64,000 nt of DNA, taken from contig JASCOE010000001.1 in the NCBI GenBank assembly GCA_029959285.1, positions 496,001 to 560,000 on the forward strand. The letters run 5' to 3'. Every line of letters starts with the position of its first letter. Position 1 is the first letter of the stretch. Position numbers and translations under genes: made by a program. This stretch comes from Flavobacteriaceae bacterium PS02337. Lineage in GTDB: Bacteria; Bacteroidota; Bacteroidia; Flavobacteriales; Flavobacteriaceae. Below, one piece after another: positions 36,327 through 43,485 of this stretch. The notes under the pieces are model-generated. The model was not told the origin of the DNA. It saw only the letters and a program-made list of their open reading frames with translations, and ran no database searches.

Positions 36327-38606
36327 TTAATTAATGCTCGCTTTAAACATTTTTAATTCATCCCAAGTAAATTCGTCGCCATGTTTTTCTTTCAAACCAC
36401 TCAAAGATTCTTCTTGATAAAACTGAAATGCTTCGCGCAAAGCCAAAATTTTATCATATGGTAAAACGTCTGTAATTTCAATTTTTTTGGATTGAATAAG
36501 TCTTATCAAATGTCCTTCAATAGTTTGAACATTCAATTTACGCATTCTTGCGATATCTTCTACAGAATTTTTTTCTAACCACAAATCATACGTTTCTTCA
36601 ACCGTCGTTTTTTTAGCCGTTTTAAGCTCGTTTTTCTCCGCTTTAGTTGACTTATATCGTACAACGGGCTCTTCTGTTCTAAAAATGTCTGTATTTGTTA
36701 TTTTCAGCTCTTCTCGAATTCGTTCCGCTTTGCTGATTTTGTAATTTCTAATTACTGGCGAGGTTAATTTTTCTTTAGAAATGGCTTCTCCAGAAACCAT
36801 TACATCAATAAGTAATTTGGCTTTCATCAAACGCAAAACAGCTTTTGTCTGAAGATCTTCTAAAAAATTAAGTTCTTCATAAAACTCTTTTACTTTTTTA
36901 AATTTTTGAATTTCAGCTATTTTATGAATTAAATCATCAACTAATTTGTCCATCGGTTTAAAGAAATAATCGTAGGCCGCTTCTACCCTTTCCTTCACAA
37001 AAAATAAATCAACAGTTTCTTTGACAAAAATTTTATTCAATTGTGTAATGAATTTCTGTGAAGGATCTAAAAGCTGTTCCATGGTGTCTAAGCGTTTGTG
37101 TGCCCAAACCGAATGTTTAGATTTTTCTGAACCTGCTGCATTTTCGTTATAACTAAAACGATGATTTCGCCATTCTTGCGCCAATTCTGTCCAATTAAAA
37201 CTGTTTATCAAATAGTTATGAATAAATTTTTTGGTTTCAAAATGAAGGGATTTTTCTAAAACTTCTTCTGTCGCTTTATTCAAAGCATAATCCATCACAT
37301 CTTGGTCGTTAGAAATGCCATTCATCTGCATCGGAGAAAGCAAAATAAGCCCGTTTAACGAACGTAAACGAGAAAGTGCAACATAGGCTTGTCCGGGCAG
37401 AAAAACTTGCGATACATCAAGCGCTGCTTTGTCAAAAGTCAAACCTTGGCTTTTGTGAACTGTAATCGCCCACGCCAGCTTTATCGGATAATGCGCAAAT
37501 GTTCCTAAAATCTCTTCTTCGATATCTTTGGTTTGTTCGTTGACTTTGTAACGGATATTCTTCCATTCGTATTTTTCCACTTCCAAAGTCATGTTTTCTT
37601 CTGGAAAGTGAACAAAAATTTCTTCGTCTGAAAGCGATTTGATCACTCCCATTTTTCCGTTGAAATATCTCTTTTCAAAAGACAAGTCATTTTTGACGAA
37701 CATTATTTGCGCGCCAACTTTCAATTTCAATTCTTCTTCAACAGGAAATATCTTTTCAGGAAAATCTCCAACAACAAATGGCGTGTAAATATATTCTTTT
37801 CCATCTAAATCACTGATTGCTTGTGAGTTAATAGAATCAGCTTTAGCATTATGTGTAGTAAGCGTTATATAACCTTTGTTTTCTTTGAAGTCAAAATTGG
37901 GCTTAACGTATTGATTTAGAATGGAAATGTCTTCAGGTGTAATTTGATTATTTCGCAAATTATTCAAAACCGAAATAAAGGCATCATCTGTCTGGCGGTA
38001 GATTTTCGATAATTCGATATAAATCGGCGGATACGTTTGCAATACGTGAGAATGGAAAAAGAATTTTCCTCGATAATAATTTTTTAAAGTTCGCCATTCT
38101 TCATCACGAATTACTGGCGGCAATTGCAATAAATCTCCAATAAACAAAACCTGAACTCCACCAAAAGGGTGTGTATTTCTGCGAACTGTTTGCATCATAA
38201 AATCAACCGCGTCCAAAAGATCTCCGCGTAGCATACTGACTTCATCAATAACCAAAAGTTCCATGTTCTTAATCACATTTCGCTTCACATTATTCATTTT
38301 GAAATGACGGCGTAACGTTTCTTTATTTTCAAACTTTACTGTTTCTGTAAATTGTGCATTTGCATCGTAAGAAGGAATAAAAGCAGAAAATGGCAATTGA
38401 AACATCGAGTGAATTGTAACTCCTCCAGCATTCAAAGCAGCGATTCCGGTTGGTGCCACAACAACAGTATTTTTGTGTGTCGTTGCAATAATTTCTCGTA
38501 AAAGCGTAGTTTTTCCAGTACCTGCTTTTCCAGTTAGAAAAATAGATTTTTGAGTTTGATTAATGAATTGTAAAGTGTAAGCTGCCGCTTCTGAAACGTT
38601 TTGCAT
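36327..38606 (-). CDS. PIF1-like superfamily 1 DNA helicase with C-terminal HTH
   Basis: 759 residues. Walker A Gly-Lys-Ala-Gly-Thr-Gly-Lys-Thr-Thr-Leu is at ~25-34, Walker B Leu-Val-Ile-Asp-Glu-Val-Ser-Met at ~115-122, Gly-Asp-Leu-Leu-Gln-Leu-Pro-Pro at ~157, and the late helicase motif Thr-Val-His-Lys-Ser-Gln-Gly-Leu-Thr plus Tyr-Val-Ala-Leu-Ser-Arg at ~385-415. These fit PIF1/RecD2-type 5'-3' helicases. The C-terminal half has an HRDC/RQC-like charged helical region and a small helix-turn-helix (Ile-Ala-Arg-Met-Arg-Lys-Leu-Asn-Val-Gln-Thr-Ile-Glu) near 700. Probable role in replication-fork or structured-DNA processing. Single gene, leftward. Confidence 0.88.
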   Translation of the reverse strand: MQNVSEAAAYTLQFINQTQKSIFLTGKAGTGKTTLLREIIATTHKNTVVVAPTGIAALNAGGVTIHSMFQLPFSAFIPSYDANAQFTETVKFENKETLRRHFKMNNVKRNVIKNMELLVIDEVSMLRGDLLDAVDFMMQTVRRNTHPFGGVQVLFIGDLLQLPPVIRDEEWRTLKNYYRGKFFFHSHVLQTYPPIYIELSKIYRQTDDAFISVLNNLRNNQITPEDISILNQYVKPNFDFKENKGYITLTTHNAKADSINSQAISDLDGKEYIYTPFVVGDFPEKIFPVEEELKLKVGAQIMFVKNDLSFEKRYFNGKMGVIKSLSDEEIFVHFPEENMTLEVEKYEWKNIRYKVNEQTKDIEEEILGTFAHYPIKLAWAITVHKSQGLTFDKAALDVSQVFLPGQAYVALSRLRSLNGLILLSPMQMNGISNDQDVMDYALNKATEEVLEKSLHFETKKFIHNYLINSFNWTELAQEWRNHRFSYNENAAGSEKSKHSVWAHKRLDTMEQLLDPSQKFITQLNKIFVKETVDLFFVKERVEAAYDYFFKPMDKLVDDLIHKIAEIQKFKKVKEFYEELNFLEDLQTKAVLRLMKAKLLIDVMVSGEAISKEKLTSPVIRNYKISKAERIREELKITNTDIFRTEEPVVRYKSTKAEKNELKTAKKTTVEETYDLWLEKNSVEDIARMRKLNVQTIEGHLIRLIQSKKIEITDVLPYDKILALREAFQFYQEESLSGLKEKHGDEFTWDELKMFKASIN

Positions 38607-38650
38607 TGGGGTTGTATTAAAGAATAAAATTACCGCATTTTTATAAAAAG

Positions 38651-38682
38651 AAAAAACCTAAATCGTAGTGGATTTAGGTTTT
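38651..38682 (-). terminator. Terminator after the OmpH/Skp gene
   Basis: AACCTAAATC and GATTTAGGTT form a perfect stem around GTAGTG. On the minus strand a T-rich tail follows. It lies between the lipoprotein gene and the helicase start. Confidence 0.75.
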
Positions 38683-38709
38683 CAGTAATTTAGTTAGTTT
38701 GGGTGGTTT

Positions 38710-39294
38710 TTATTTTTTTGCTTCACCTTCTTTAGTTTCAGCTGCTGGTTTTGCATCTGTTTTTGGTGCCGCTTTGTATTTATCATTTAATTCTTTAATG
38801 ATGTCTTTTGTGATGTCGAATTTGTCTTCAGCATACAAAATAGATGCTGCATCTCCAGTTCCGTAGATGTAAGCGTAACCGTTTTTCTTTCCGTATTCTT
38901 TGATGAATTTTTTAACACCACTTACAAGAGAATCCATTTCTACTCCACTTTCTTGTTGTAATTGTTGTGCCAACGCTTGTTGAGCGTATCCTAATTGCTG
39001 CTCTCTTTTTTGCAATTCAGCACCTCTTTGCTGTGCCCAAGCCTGACCGTTTGCTTGCGCTTGGCTTTGAAAATTAGCAGCGTCTTGTTTAAAACGTGAA
39101 ATTTCAGCTTGTAATTGTCTTCCTTTTTCTTCCGCTTGAGCTTTATACTTTGCTTCTAGATCTTTTGCCTCAGTGTACTCTTTCATTAAAACCGAAGTAT
39201 CCACGTAAGCTGTTTTTACTTCCTTTACCTCTGCTGTTTTATTACAAGAAACTGCGAAAACTGAAAGTGCGATAATAACTAATGCTTTTTTCAT
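38710..39294 (-). CDS. OmpH/Skp-family periplasmic lipoprotein chaperone
   Basis: 194 residues from ATG 39294; an in-frame ATG 36 bases upstream adds a non-signal extension and is less likely. The start MKKALVIIALSVFAVSC is a lipoprotein signal with Cys at 17. The body is a Gln/Ala/Lys-rich helical hairpin with Tyr-Val-Asp-Thr-Ser-Val-Leu-Met-Lys-Glu-Tyr near the start and Gly-Tyr-Ala-Tyr-Ile-Tyr-Gly near the C-terminal strand, the OmpH/Skp pattern. Family members hold unfolded outer-membrane proteins in the periplasm. Lipidation and an Ala/Lys-rich tail are features of the Bacteroidota version. Confidence 0.82.
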   Translation of the reverse strand: MKKALVIIALSVFAVSCNKTAEVKEVKTAYVDTSVLMKEYTEAKDLEAKYKAQAEEKGRQLQAEISRFKQDAANFQSQAQANGQAWAQQRGAELQKREQQLGYAQQALAQQLQQESGVEMDSLVSGVKKFIKEYGKKNGYAYIYGTGDAASILYAEDKFDITKDIIKELNDKYKAAPKTDAKPAAETKEGEAKK

Positions 39295-39472
39295 TTTTTT
39301 AAATTCTATTTTTTTAAGTATGAAAGACAAAAATATAAAAAAATCAATAGGATTAACATAAAGTTTAAAAAATGCTCAAATTTTATGATATTGTTTTTAT
39401 TTATAGAAAAAATAATACCAATAATCGGTCACTATTGCAGTAAAATCGATGCTTTTGATTAATTTTTCGAAC

Positions 39473-39512
39473 AAAAAAAGCTATTTCATCATTTTTTGAT
39501 AAAATAGCTTTT
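39473..39512 (-). terminator. Terminator after the methyltransferase gene
   Basis: AAAAAGCTATTT (39475-39486) and AAATAGCTTTTT (39501-39512) pair around a 14-base loop, just past the methyltransferase stop on the minus strand. Confidence 0.75.
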
Positions 39513-39529
39513 TACTTTAATTTTTTGAT

Positions 39530-40378
39530 TTATTTGTTTTTCAAAACATAAATATGTGATGAATATTCTTTTGAACTTTTAGCTTTCCAATTTGACTTTA
39601 AACCAACAAAAAAAGCTTTTATATAATTCATTTTTCCAGTTTTATATTTTTCTGATAAAAGACTCACATAAAACGAATCAAATTTCATTGGAAGCACTTT
39701 TTCTAATTTCATATCCACTTTTTCAAAAAGCAACTGAATTGATTTTTTTGAGAAATGCCAAAAATGAATTGGCACATCATACGCTGCCCAAAAAGTTTCA
39801 TAATGACTTGCATCAAATGATTTAAAATTTGGAACCGCAACAATTAATGTTCCAGTTGGTTTTAATAATCGCTTCAATTCTTGAATTTGATTTTCTAAAT
39901 TTGGAACGTGTTCTAAAACATGCCACATTGTAATCACATCTAAAGAATGATTTTCTAAAGTACTAATTTCTTCTACAAACGAAATTCCTTTTTGCTTCGC
40001 AATATTTTTTGCTCTTTCGCTTGGTTCTACTCCAATCGTTTCCCAACCATTATTTTTTGCAGTTAAAAGAAAATCTCCTGTTCCAGCTCCAATATCTAAA
40101 AGTTTGCCTTTTTGAGATTGTTCTGAATTAATTAAATTCAATTTATTTTGAAGCGCAATATTTTTAACGAAATGATATGCTTTTTCAAATAATGAACGTT
40201 TGTTATCTGTGTGCGAAATGTAATCTTCACTTTCGTAATATTTACCTAAATTTTGAAGTTCAGGTTGAGGCGAAGTAATCAGCATATCTAATTCTTCATC
40301 ATGATATAAATCGAAAATTTCTTTTGAAACAGAATGGTCTTTTACAGTAAGAAAATGTTTTTTGTTTAAAACGTCCAT
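39530..40378 (-). CDS. Class I SAM-dependent methyltransferase
   Basis: 282 residues. Motif I Leu-Asp-Ile-Gly-Ala-Gly-Thr-Gly-Asp-Phe is at ~93-102, the acidic end of strand 2 Gly-Val-Glu-Pro-Ser at ~117, and Met-Trp-His-Val-Leu-Glu-His-Val-Pro at ~150. The N-terminal part has Ile-Thr-Ser-Pro-Gln-Pro-Glu, often seen in methyltransferases that act on surface carbohydrates or small metabolites. The substrate is not identifiable. It is a single-gene unit between a parS pair and a terminator. Confidence 0.85.
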   Translation of the reverse strand: MDVLNKKHFLTVKDHSVSKEIFDLYHDEELDMLITSPQPELQNLGKYYESEDYISHTDNKRSLFEKAYHFVKNIALQNKLNLINSEQSQKGKLLDIGAGTGDFLLTAKNNGWETIGVEPSERAKNIAKQKGISFVEEISTLENHSLDVITMWHVLEHVPNLENQIQELKRLLKPTGTLIVAVPNFKSFDASHYETFWAAYDVPIHFWHFSKKSIQLLFEKVDMKLEKVLPMKFDSFYVSLLSEKYKTGKMNYIKAFFVGLKSNWKAKSSKEYSSHIYVLKNK

Positions 40379-40513
40379 TTTTTAATTCTAAATATTGGTT
40401 TAATTTATAGCAAATCCTAAAACTAAAATAACTTCAGTTTTAGGATTTTATTTTTGTTTGTTGTTCTAATTGTTTTTGTTCTTTTTAAAATGATAATAAA
40501 ATTTTATCGAAAA

Positions 40514-40529
40514 CGTTTCACGTGGAACA
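40514..40529. promoter_or_regulatory. parS-like site 1
   Basis: CGTTTCACGTGGAACA, centred on CACGTG; two differences from the classical TGTTNCACGTGAAACA. First of ten sites around mnmG. Confidence 0.75.
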
Positions 40530-40600
40530 TCTACAATTTTAGATTTCTGACTTTATATTTTAGATTTATATTGAATACTGAAAATAAAAAACCGAAAAAT

Positions 40601-40616
40601 AGTTTCACGTGGAACA
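40601..40616. promoter_or_regulatory. parS-like site 2
   Basis: AGTTTCACGTGGAACA; two differences from the consensus. It lies 59 bases beyond the mnmG stop codon. Confidence 0.75.
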
Positions 40617-40674
40617 AGTCCTTATTCTAAATATTACAATGATCTGAAATCAACAATCTAAAATCTAAAATTTC

Positions 40675-42546
40675 TTATCTTCCCATATAAATCAAAAGGA
40701 CGGAAATATCACTTGGTGATACTCCGCTTATTCTTGAAGCTTGCGAAATACTTACAGGACGAATCTTGCCTAATTTTTGTTTTGCTTCAATCGACATTGA
40801 TTTAATTTTATTATAATCGAAATTCTCTGGAATCTTTACTTCTTCTAAACGATTCAGTTTATCCGCATTATTTCTTTCTTTCTCGATATAACCCGAATAT
40901 TTTACTTGAATTACTGCTTGCTCAACAATTTCTTCATCTAAATCATTTTCTTCAATATAAGCTGAAACTTTTTCAAATTTCACCATATCTTCCAAATCTA
41001 CTTGCGGACGAGAAAAAATCTTAAACATTTTATCACCTTGCGTAATCGGAGCAGATTCTTTCGCTTCCAAAATTGGATTTGTTTCTGCAATGCTTACACT
41101 TGTCTCTTTGAAGAATTGAACCATCTTTTCAGATTCGTTTAGTTTTCTTTCCATTCTTCGTAAACGATCTTCAGAAGCTAAACCAATTTCATATGACATT
41201 GGAGTCAATCTGAAATCGGCATTATCTTGACGCAACAAAGTTCTATATTCTGCTCTCGATGTAAACATACGATAAGGCTCTTCAGTTCCTTTCGTAATCA
41301 AGTCATCAATTAAGACTCCAATATAAGCTTCATCACGTTTCAGAATCAACGGATCTTTTTCGTGCACTTTTAAATGGGCATTTATTCCCGCCATCAAACC
41401 TTGCGATGCTGCTTCTTCATATCCTGTTGTTCCGTTTATTTGTCCAGCAAAATATAATCCTTCAACTAACTTGGTTTCCAAAGTATGTTTCAATTGTGTT
41501 GGTGGAAAGAAATCATATTCGATTGCATAGCCTGGACGGAAGAATTTCACTTTTTCAAAACCAGCAACAGAACTCAAAGCTTTAAATTGAATATCTTCTG
41601 GAAGAGAAGTTGAAAATCCGTTTACATAAACTTCGCAAGTATTCCATCCTTCTGGTTCAACAAATAATTGATGACGTTCTTTATCTGCAAAACGATTTAT
41701 TTTATCTTCAATCGACGGACAATATCTTGGTCCTAAACTTTTAATTCTTCCGTTGAACATTGGAGAACGATCAAAACCTTCTCTCAAAATATCATGAACG
41801 TCTAATGAAGTATAAGTCATGTGACAAGAACGCTGATGAATCAATGGAGAAGTCACATCTGAATAAGAAAACTTATCTGGCTTCGCATCTCCTTTTTCTT
41901 CGTTCATTTTAGAATAATCTAAAGAACGTCCATCTACTCGAGGTGGCGTTCCTGTTTTCATTCTTCCAGCTTCAAAACCTGCTTTAATCAAATCTTCTGT
42001 AATTCCGGTTGCAGCACTTTCTCCTGCTCTTCCTCCACCGAATTGTTTTTCTCCGATATGAATCAAACCATTCAAAAAAGTACCGTTTGTCAAAACAACA
42101 GATTTGGAACGAATCTCCACACCAAGCGAAGTTCTAATTCCTTTTATCTTTCCATCTTCAATAATCAACCCTTTTACCATCTCTTGATAAAAATCAAGAT
42201 TTGGAGTCGCCTCCAACATCATTCTCCATTCTTCTGCAAAACGCATTCTGTCACTTTGAACTCTCGGCGACCACATTGCAGGTCCTTTCGATTTATTCAG
42301 CATCTTGAATTGGATTGCAGTCTTATCTGAAACAATTCCTGAATATCCACCAAGTGCATCAATTTCGCGAACGATCTGTCCTTTTGCAATTCCACCCATA
42401 GCAGGATTACAAGACATTTGTGCAATGTTCTGCAAACTCATTGTAACCAATAAAGTTTTTGATCCCAAATTTGCGGCCGCTGCCGCAGCTTCAGAACCAG
42501 CATGACCTGCACCAACTACAATAACATCGTATTCTTCTAAAAACAT
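40675..42546 (-). CDS. mnmG: tRNA uridine-5-carboxymethylaminomethyl modification enzyme MnmG (GidA)
   Basis: 623 residues. With MnmE (not in the window) it installs the carboxymethylaminomethyl group on wobble uridine 34 of several tRNAs, using FAD and NADH. FAD-binding Gly-Ala-Gly-His-Ala-Gly-Ser-Glu-Ala-Ala is at ~12-21. The Cys-Asn-Pro-Ala-Met-Gly-Gly-Ile-Ala-Lys-Gly loop is at ~46-56, Thr-Gly-Thr-Phe-Leu-Asn-Gly at ~154, and a second conserved loop Thr-Gly-Thr-Pro-Pro-Arg at ~198. The length is that of the family. It is bracketed by parS-like sites, two downstream and eight upstream; mnmG lies near the origin in many bacteria. Confidence 0.97.
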   Translation of the reverse strand: MFLEEYDVIVVGAGHAGSEAAAAAANLGSKTLLVTMSLQNIAQMSCNPAMGGIAKGQIVREIDALGGYSGIVSDKTAIQFKMLNKSKGPAMWSPRVQSDRMRFAEEWRMMLEATPNLDFYQEMVKGLIIEDGKIKGIRTSLGVEIRSKSVVLTNGTFLNGLIHIGEKQFGGGRAGESAATGITEDLIKAGFEAGRMKTGTPPRVDGRSLDYSKMNEEKGDAKPDKFSYSDVTSPLIHQRSCHMTYTSLDVHDILREGFDRSPMFNGRIKSLGPRYCPSIEDKINRFADKERHQLFVEPEGWNTCEVYVNGFSTSLPEDIQFKALSSVAGFEKVKFFRPGYAIEYDFFPPTQLKHTLETKLVEGLYFAGQINGTTGYEEAASQGLMAGINAHLKVHEKDPLILKRDEAYIGVLIDDLITKGTEEPYRMFTSRAEYRTLLRQDNADFRLTPMSYEIGLASEDRLRRMERKLNESEKMVQFFKETSVSIAETNPILEAKESAPITQGDKMFKIFSRPQVDLEDMVKFEKVSAYIEENDLDEEIVEQAVIQVKYSGYIEKERNNADKLNRLEEVKIPENFDYNKIKSMSIEAKQKLGKIRPVSISQASRISGVSPSDISVLLIYMGR

Positions 42547-42606
42547 TTTGTTTTATTATTCTCCAAAAACCGCTAACGCGGTTTTCAGAATTACATTTAT
42601 TTCCTT

Positions 42607-42622
42607 TGTTCCACGTGGAACT
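42607..42622. promoter_or_regulatory. parS-like site 3
   Basis: TGTTCCACGTGGAACT, two differences from the consensus and almost a perfect palindrome, 61 bases upstream of the mnmG start. Confidence 0.75.
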
Positions 42623-42669
42623 TTTATTTTTTTTGTTTCAGGTTTTAGGTTTCAAAACTGAAACGTATA

Positions 42670-42753
42670 AACTGGAATCTCCAAACTGGAATCTCCAAAC
42701 TAGAATCTCCAAACTAGAATCTCCAAACTAGAATCTCCAAACTAGAATCTTCA
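42670..42753. repeat. Six-copy 14-bp tandem repeat within the parS cluster
   Basis: Unit AACTRGAATCTCCA, starts at 42670, 42684, 42698, 42712, 42726 and 42740. The first two copies have G and the last four have A at the variable position; the final copy has one further change. The array lies between parS-like sites 3 and 4. Confidence 0.95.
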
Positions 42754-42774
42754 AATTTGGAACTACAATAAAAA

Positions 42775-42790
42775 CGTTTGACGTGGAACG
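42775..42790. promoter_or_regulatory. Degenerate parS-like site 4
   Basis: CGTTTGACGTGGAACG; the central hexamer is GACGTG, so ParB affinity is doubtful. Confidence 0.5.
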
Positions 42791-42839
42791 TTTTATTTTC
42801 CTTTCAAATCAGAACTTTCAAATCAGAACTTTTAAAAAA

Positions 42840-42855
42840 TGTTTCACGTAAAACA
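42840..42855. promoter_or_regulatory. parS-like site 5
   Basis: TGTTTCACGTAAAACA; one difference from the consensus, in the central hexamer. Confidence 0.65.
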
Positions 42856-42888
42856 CTTATAAATTTCCAAAAAAAGAATTCGAAATCA

Positions 42889-42904
42889 TGTTCCACGTGA
42901 AACA
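42889..42904. promoter_or_regulatory. parS site 6, exact consensus
   Basis: TGTTCCACGTGAAACA, identical to the classical parS consensus defined in Bacillus subtilis. Confidence 0.9.
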
Positions 42905-42942
42905 TTCTATTCTTTTTCCTAATTAATTTTAAACTTAAAAAT

Positions 42943-42958
42943 TATTTCACGTGGAACG
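42943..42958. promoter_or_regulatory. parS-like site 7
   Basis: TATTTCACGTGGAACG; the CACGTG core is intact, with three differences in the arms. Confidence 0.65.
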
Positions 42959-42990
42959 ATACAATGTCTTATTCGACTTCTTTACTCGAA

Positions 42991-43006
42991 CGTTCCACGT
43001 GGAACG
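42991..43006. promoter_or_regulatory. parS-like site 8
   Basis: CGTTCCACGTGGAACG, a perfect 16-bp palindrome. Confidence 0.75.
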
Positions 43007-43028
43007 TTTTAAAAATCATAAGCCAAAA

Positions 43029-43044
43029 TGTTTCACGTGGAACA
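43029..43044. promoter_or_regulatory. parS-like site 9
   Basis: TGTTTCACGTGGAACA; one difference from the consensus. Confidence 0.85.
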
Positions 43045-43065
43045 TAAATTTTAAAAGAAATTTAA

Positions 43066-43485
43066 TTACTGTTCCACGTGAAACATCTTCATTTTTTCTT
43101 CTTCCTTTTGTCTCATTAATAGAGCTTCTTCCTCAGACTTATCTTTGTATCCACAGTAATGTAGTATACCGTGAGAAAGCACTCTTTTCAATTCTTCAGC
43201 AAATGAAACATTAAAGTCTTTTGCATTATCTGCAACACGTTCGATAGAAACAAAAATATCTCCATTTAATTCGTTACCAACTGTATAATCAAAACTGATA
43301 ATATCTGTTAAAGTATCGTGATCTAGGTATTCAACATTAATCTTATGAAGATATTCATCATCACAAAAGATATAGTTGATTTCTCCTTCGTTCTTATTTT
43401 CAGAAACAATTACAGCACTAAGCCAGTCACTAAAAGCCTGCTCGTCTCCTAAAGTAAAATCAGTTTCGTAATTAAAATTTATCAT
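43066..43485 (-). CDS. ybeY: Endoribonuclease YbeY
   Basis: 139 residues. This metal-dependent RNase takes part in 16S rRNA 3'-end maturation and ribosome quality control. The signature is His-Gly-Ile-Leu-His-Tyr-Cys-Gly-Tyr-Lys-Asp at ~109-119. The first two metal-binding His are present; the position that is His in the proteobacterial HxxxHxxGYxH motif is Asp here, which I believe is common in Bacteroidota. Its start overlaps the stop of the DUF4175 gene by four bases (ATGA), so the two are cotranscribed. The last residues (Met-Phe-His-Val-Glu-Gln) are encoded by parS site 10. Confidence 0.93.
   Translation of the reverse strand: MINFNYETDFTLGDEQAFSDWLSAVIVSENKNEGEINYIFCDDEYLHKINVEYLDHDTLTDIISFDYTVGNELNGDIFVSIERVADNAKDFNVSFAEELKRVLSHGILHYCGYKDKSEEEALLMRQKEEEKMKMFHVEQ
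43070..43085. promoter_or_regulatory. parS site 10, exact consensus, inside the ybeY coding end
   Basis: TGTTCCACGTGAAACA. It overlaps the last codons of ybeY. Confidence 0.9.

Noticed and set aside
42670-42753. CRISPR array
   Set aside because: The 14-bp units are directly abutting with no spacers, and no cas genes are present.
42951-43214. 87-codon rightward ORF across the parS cluster
   Set aside because: It contains the translated parS words (Phe-His-Val-Glu, Cys-Phe-Thr-Trp-Asn), overlaps ybeY and has no family resemblance.
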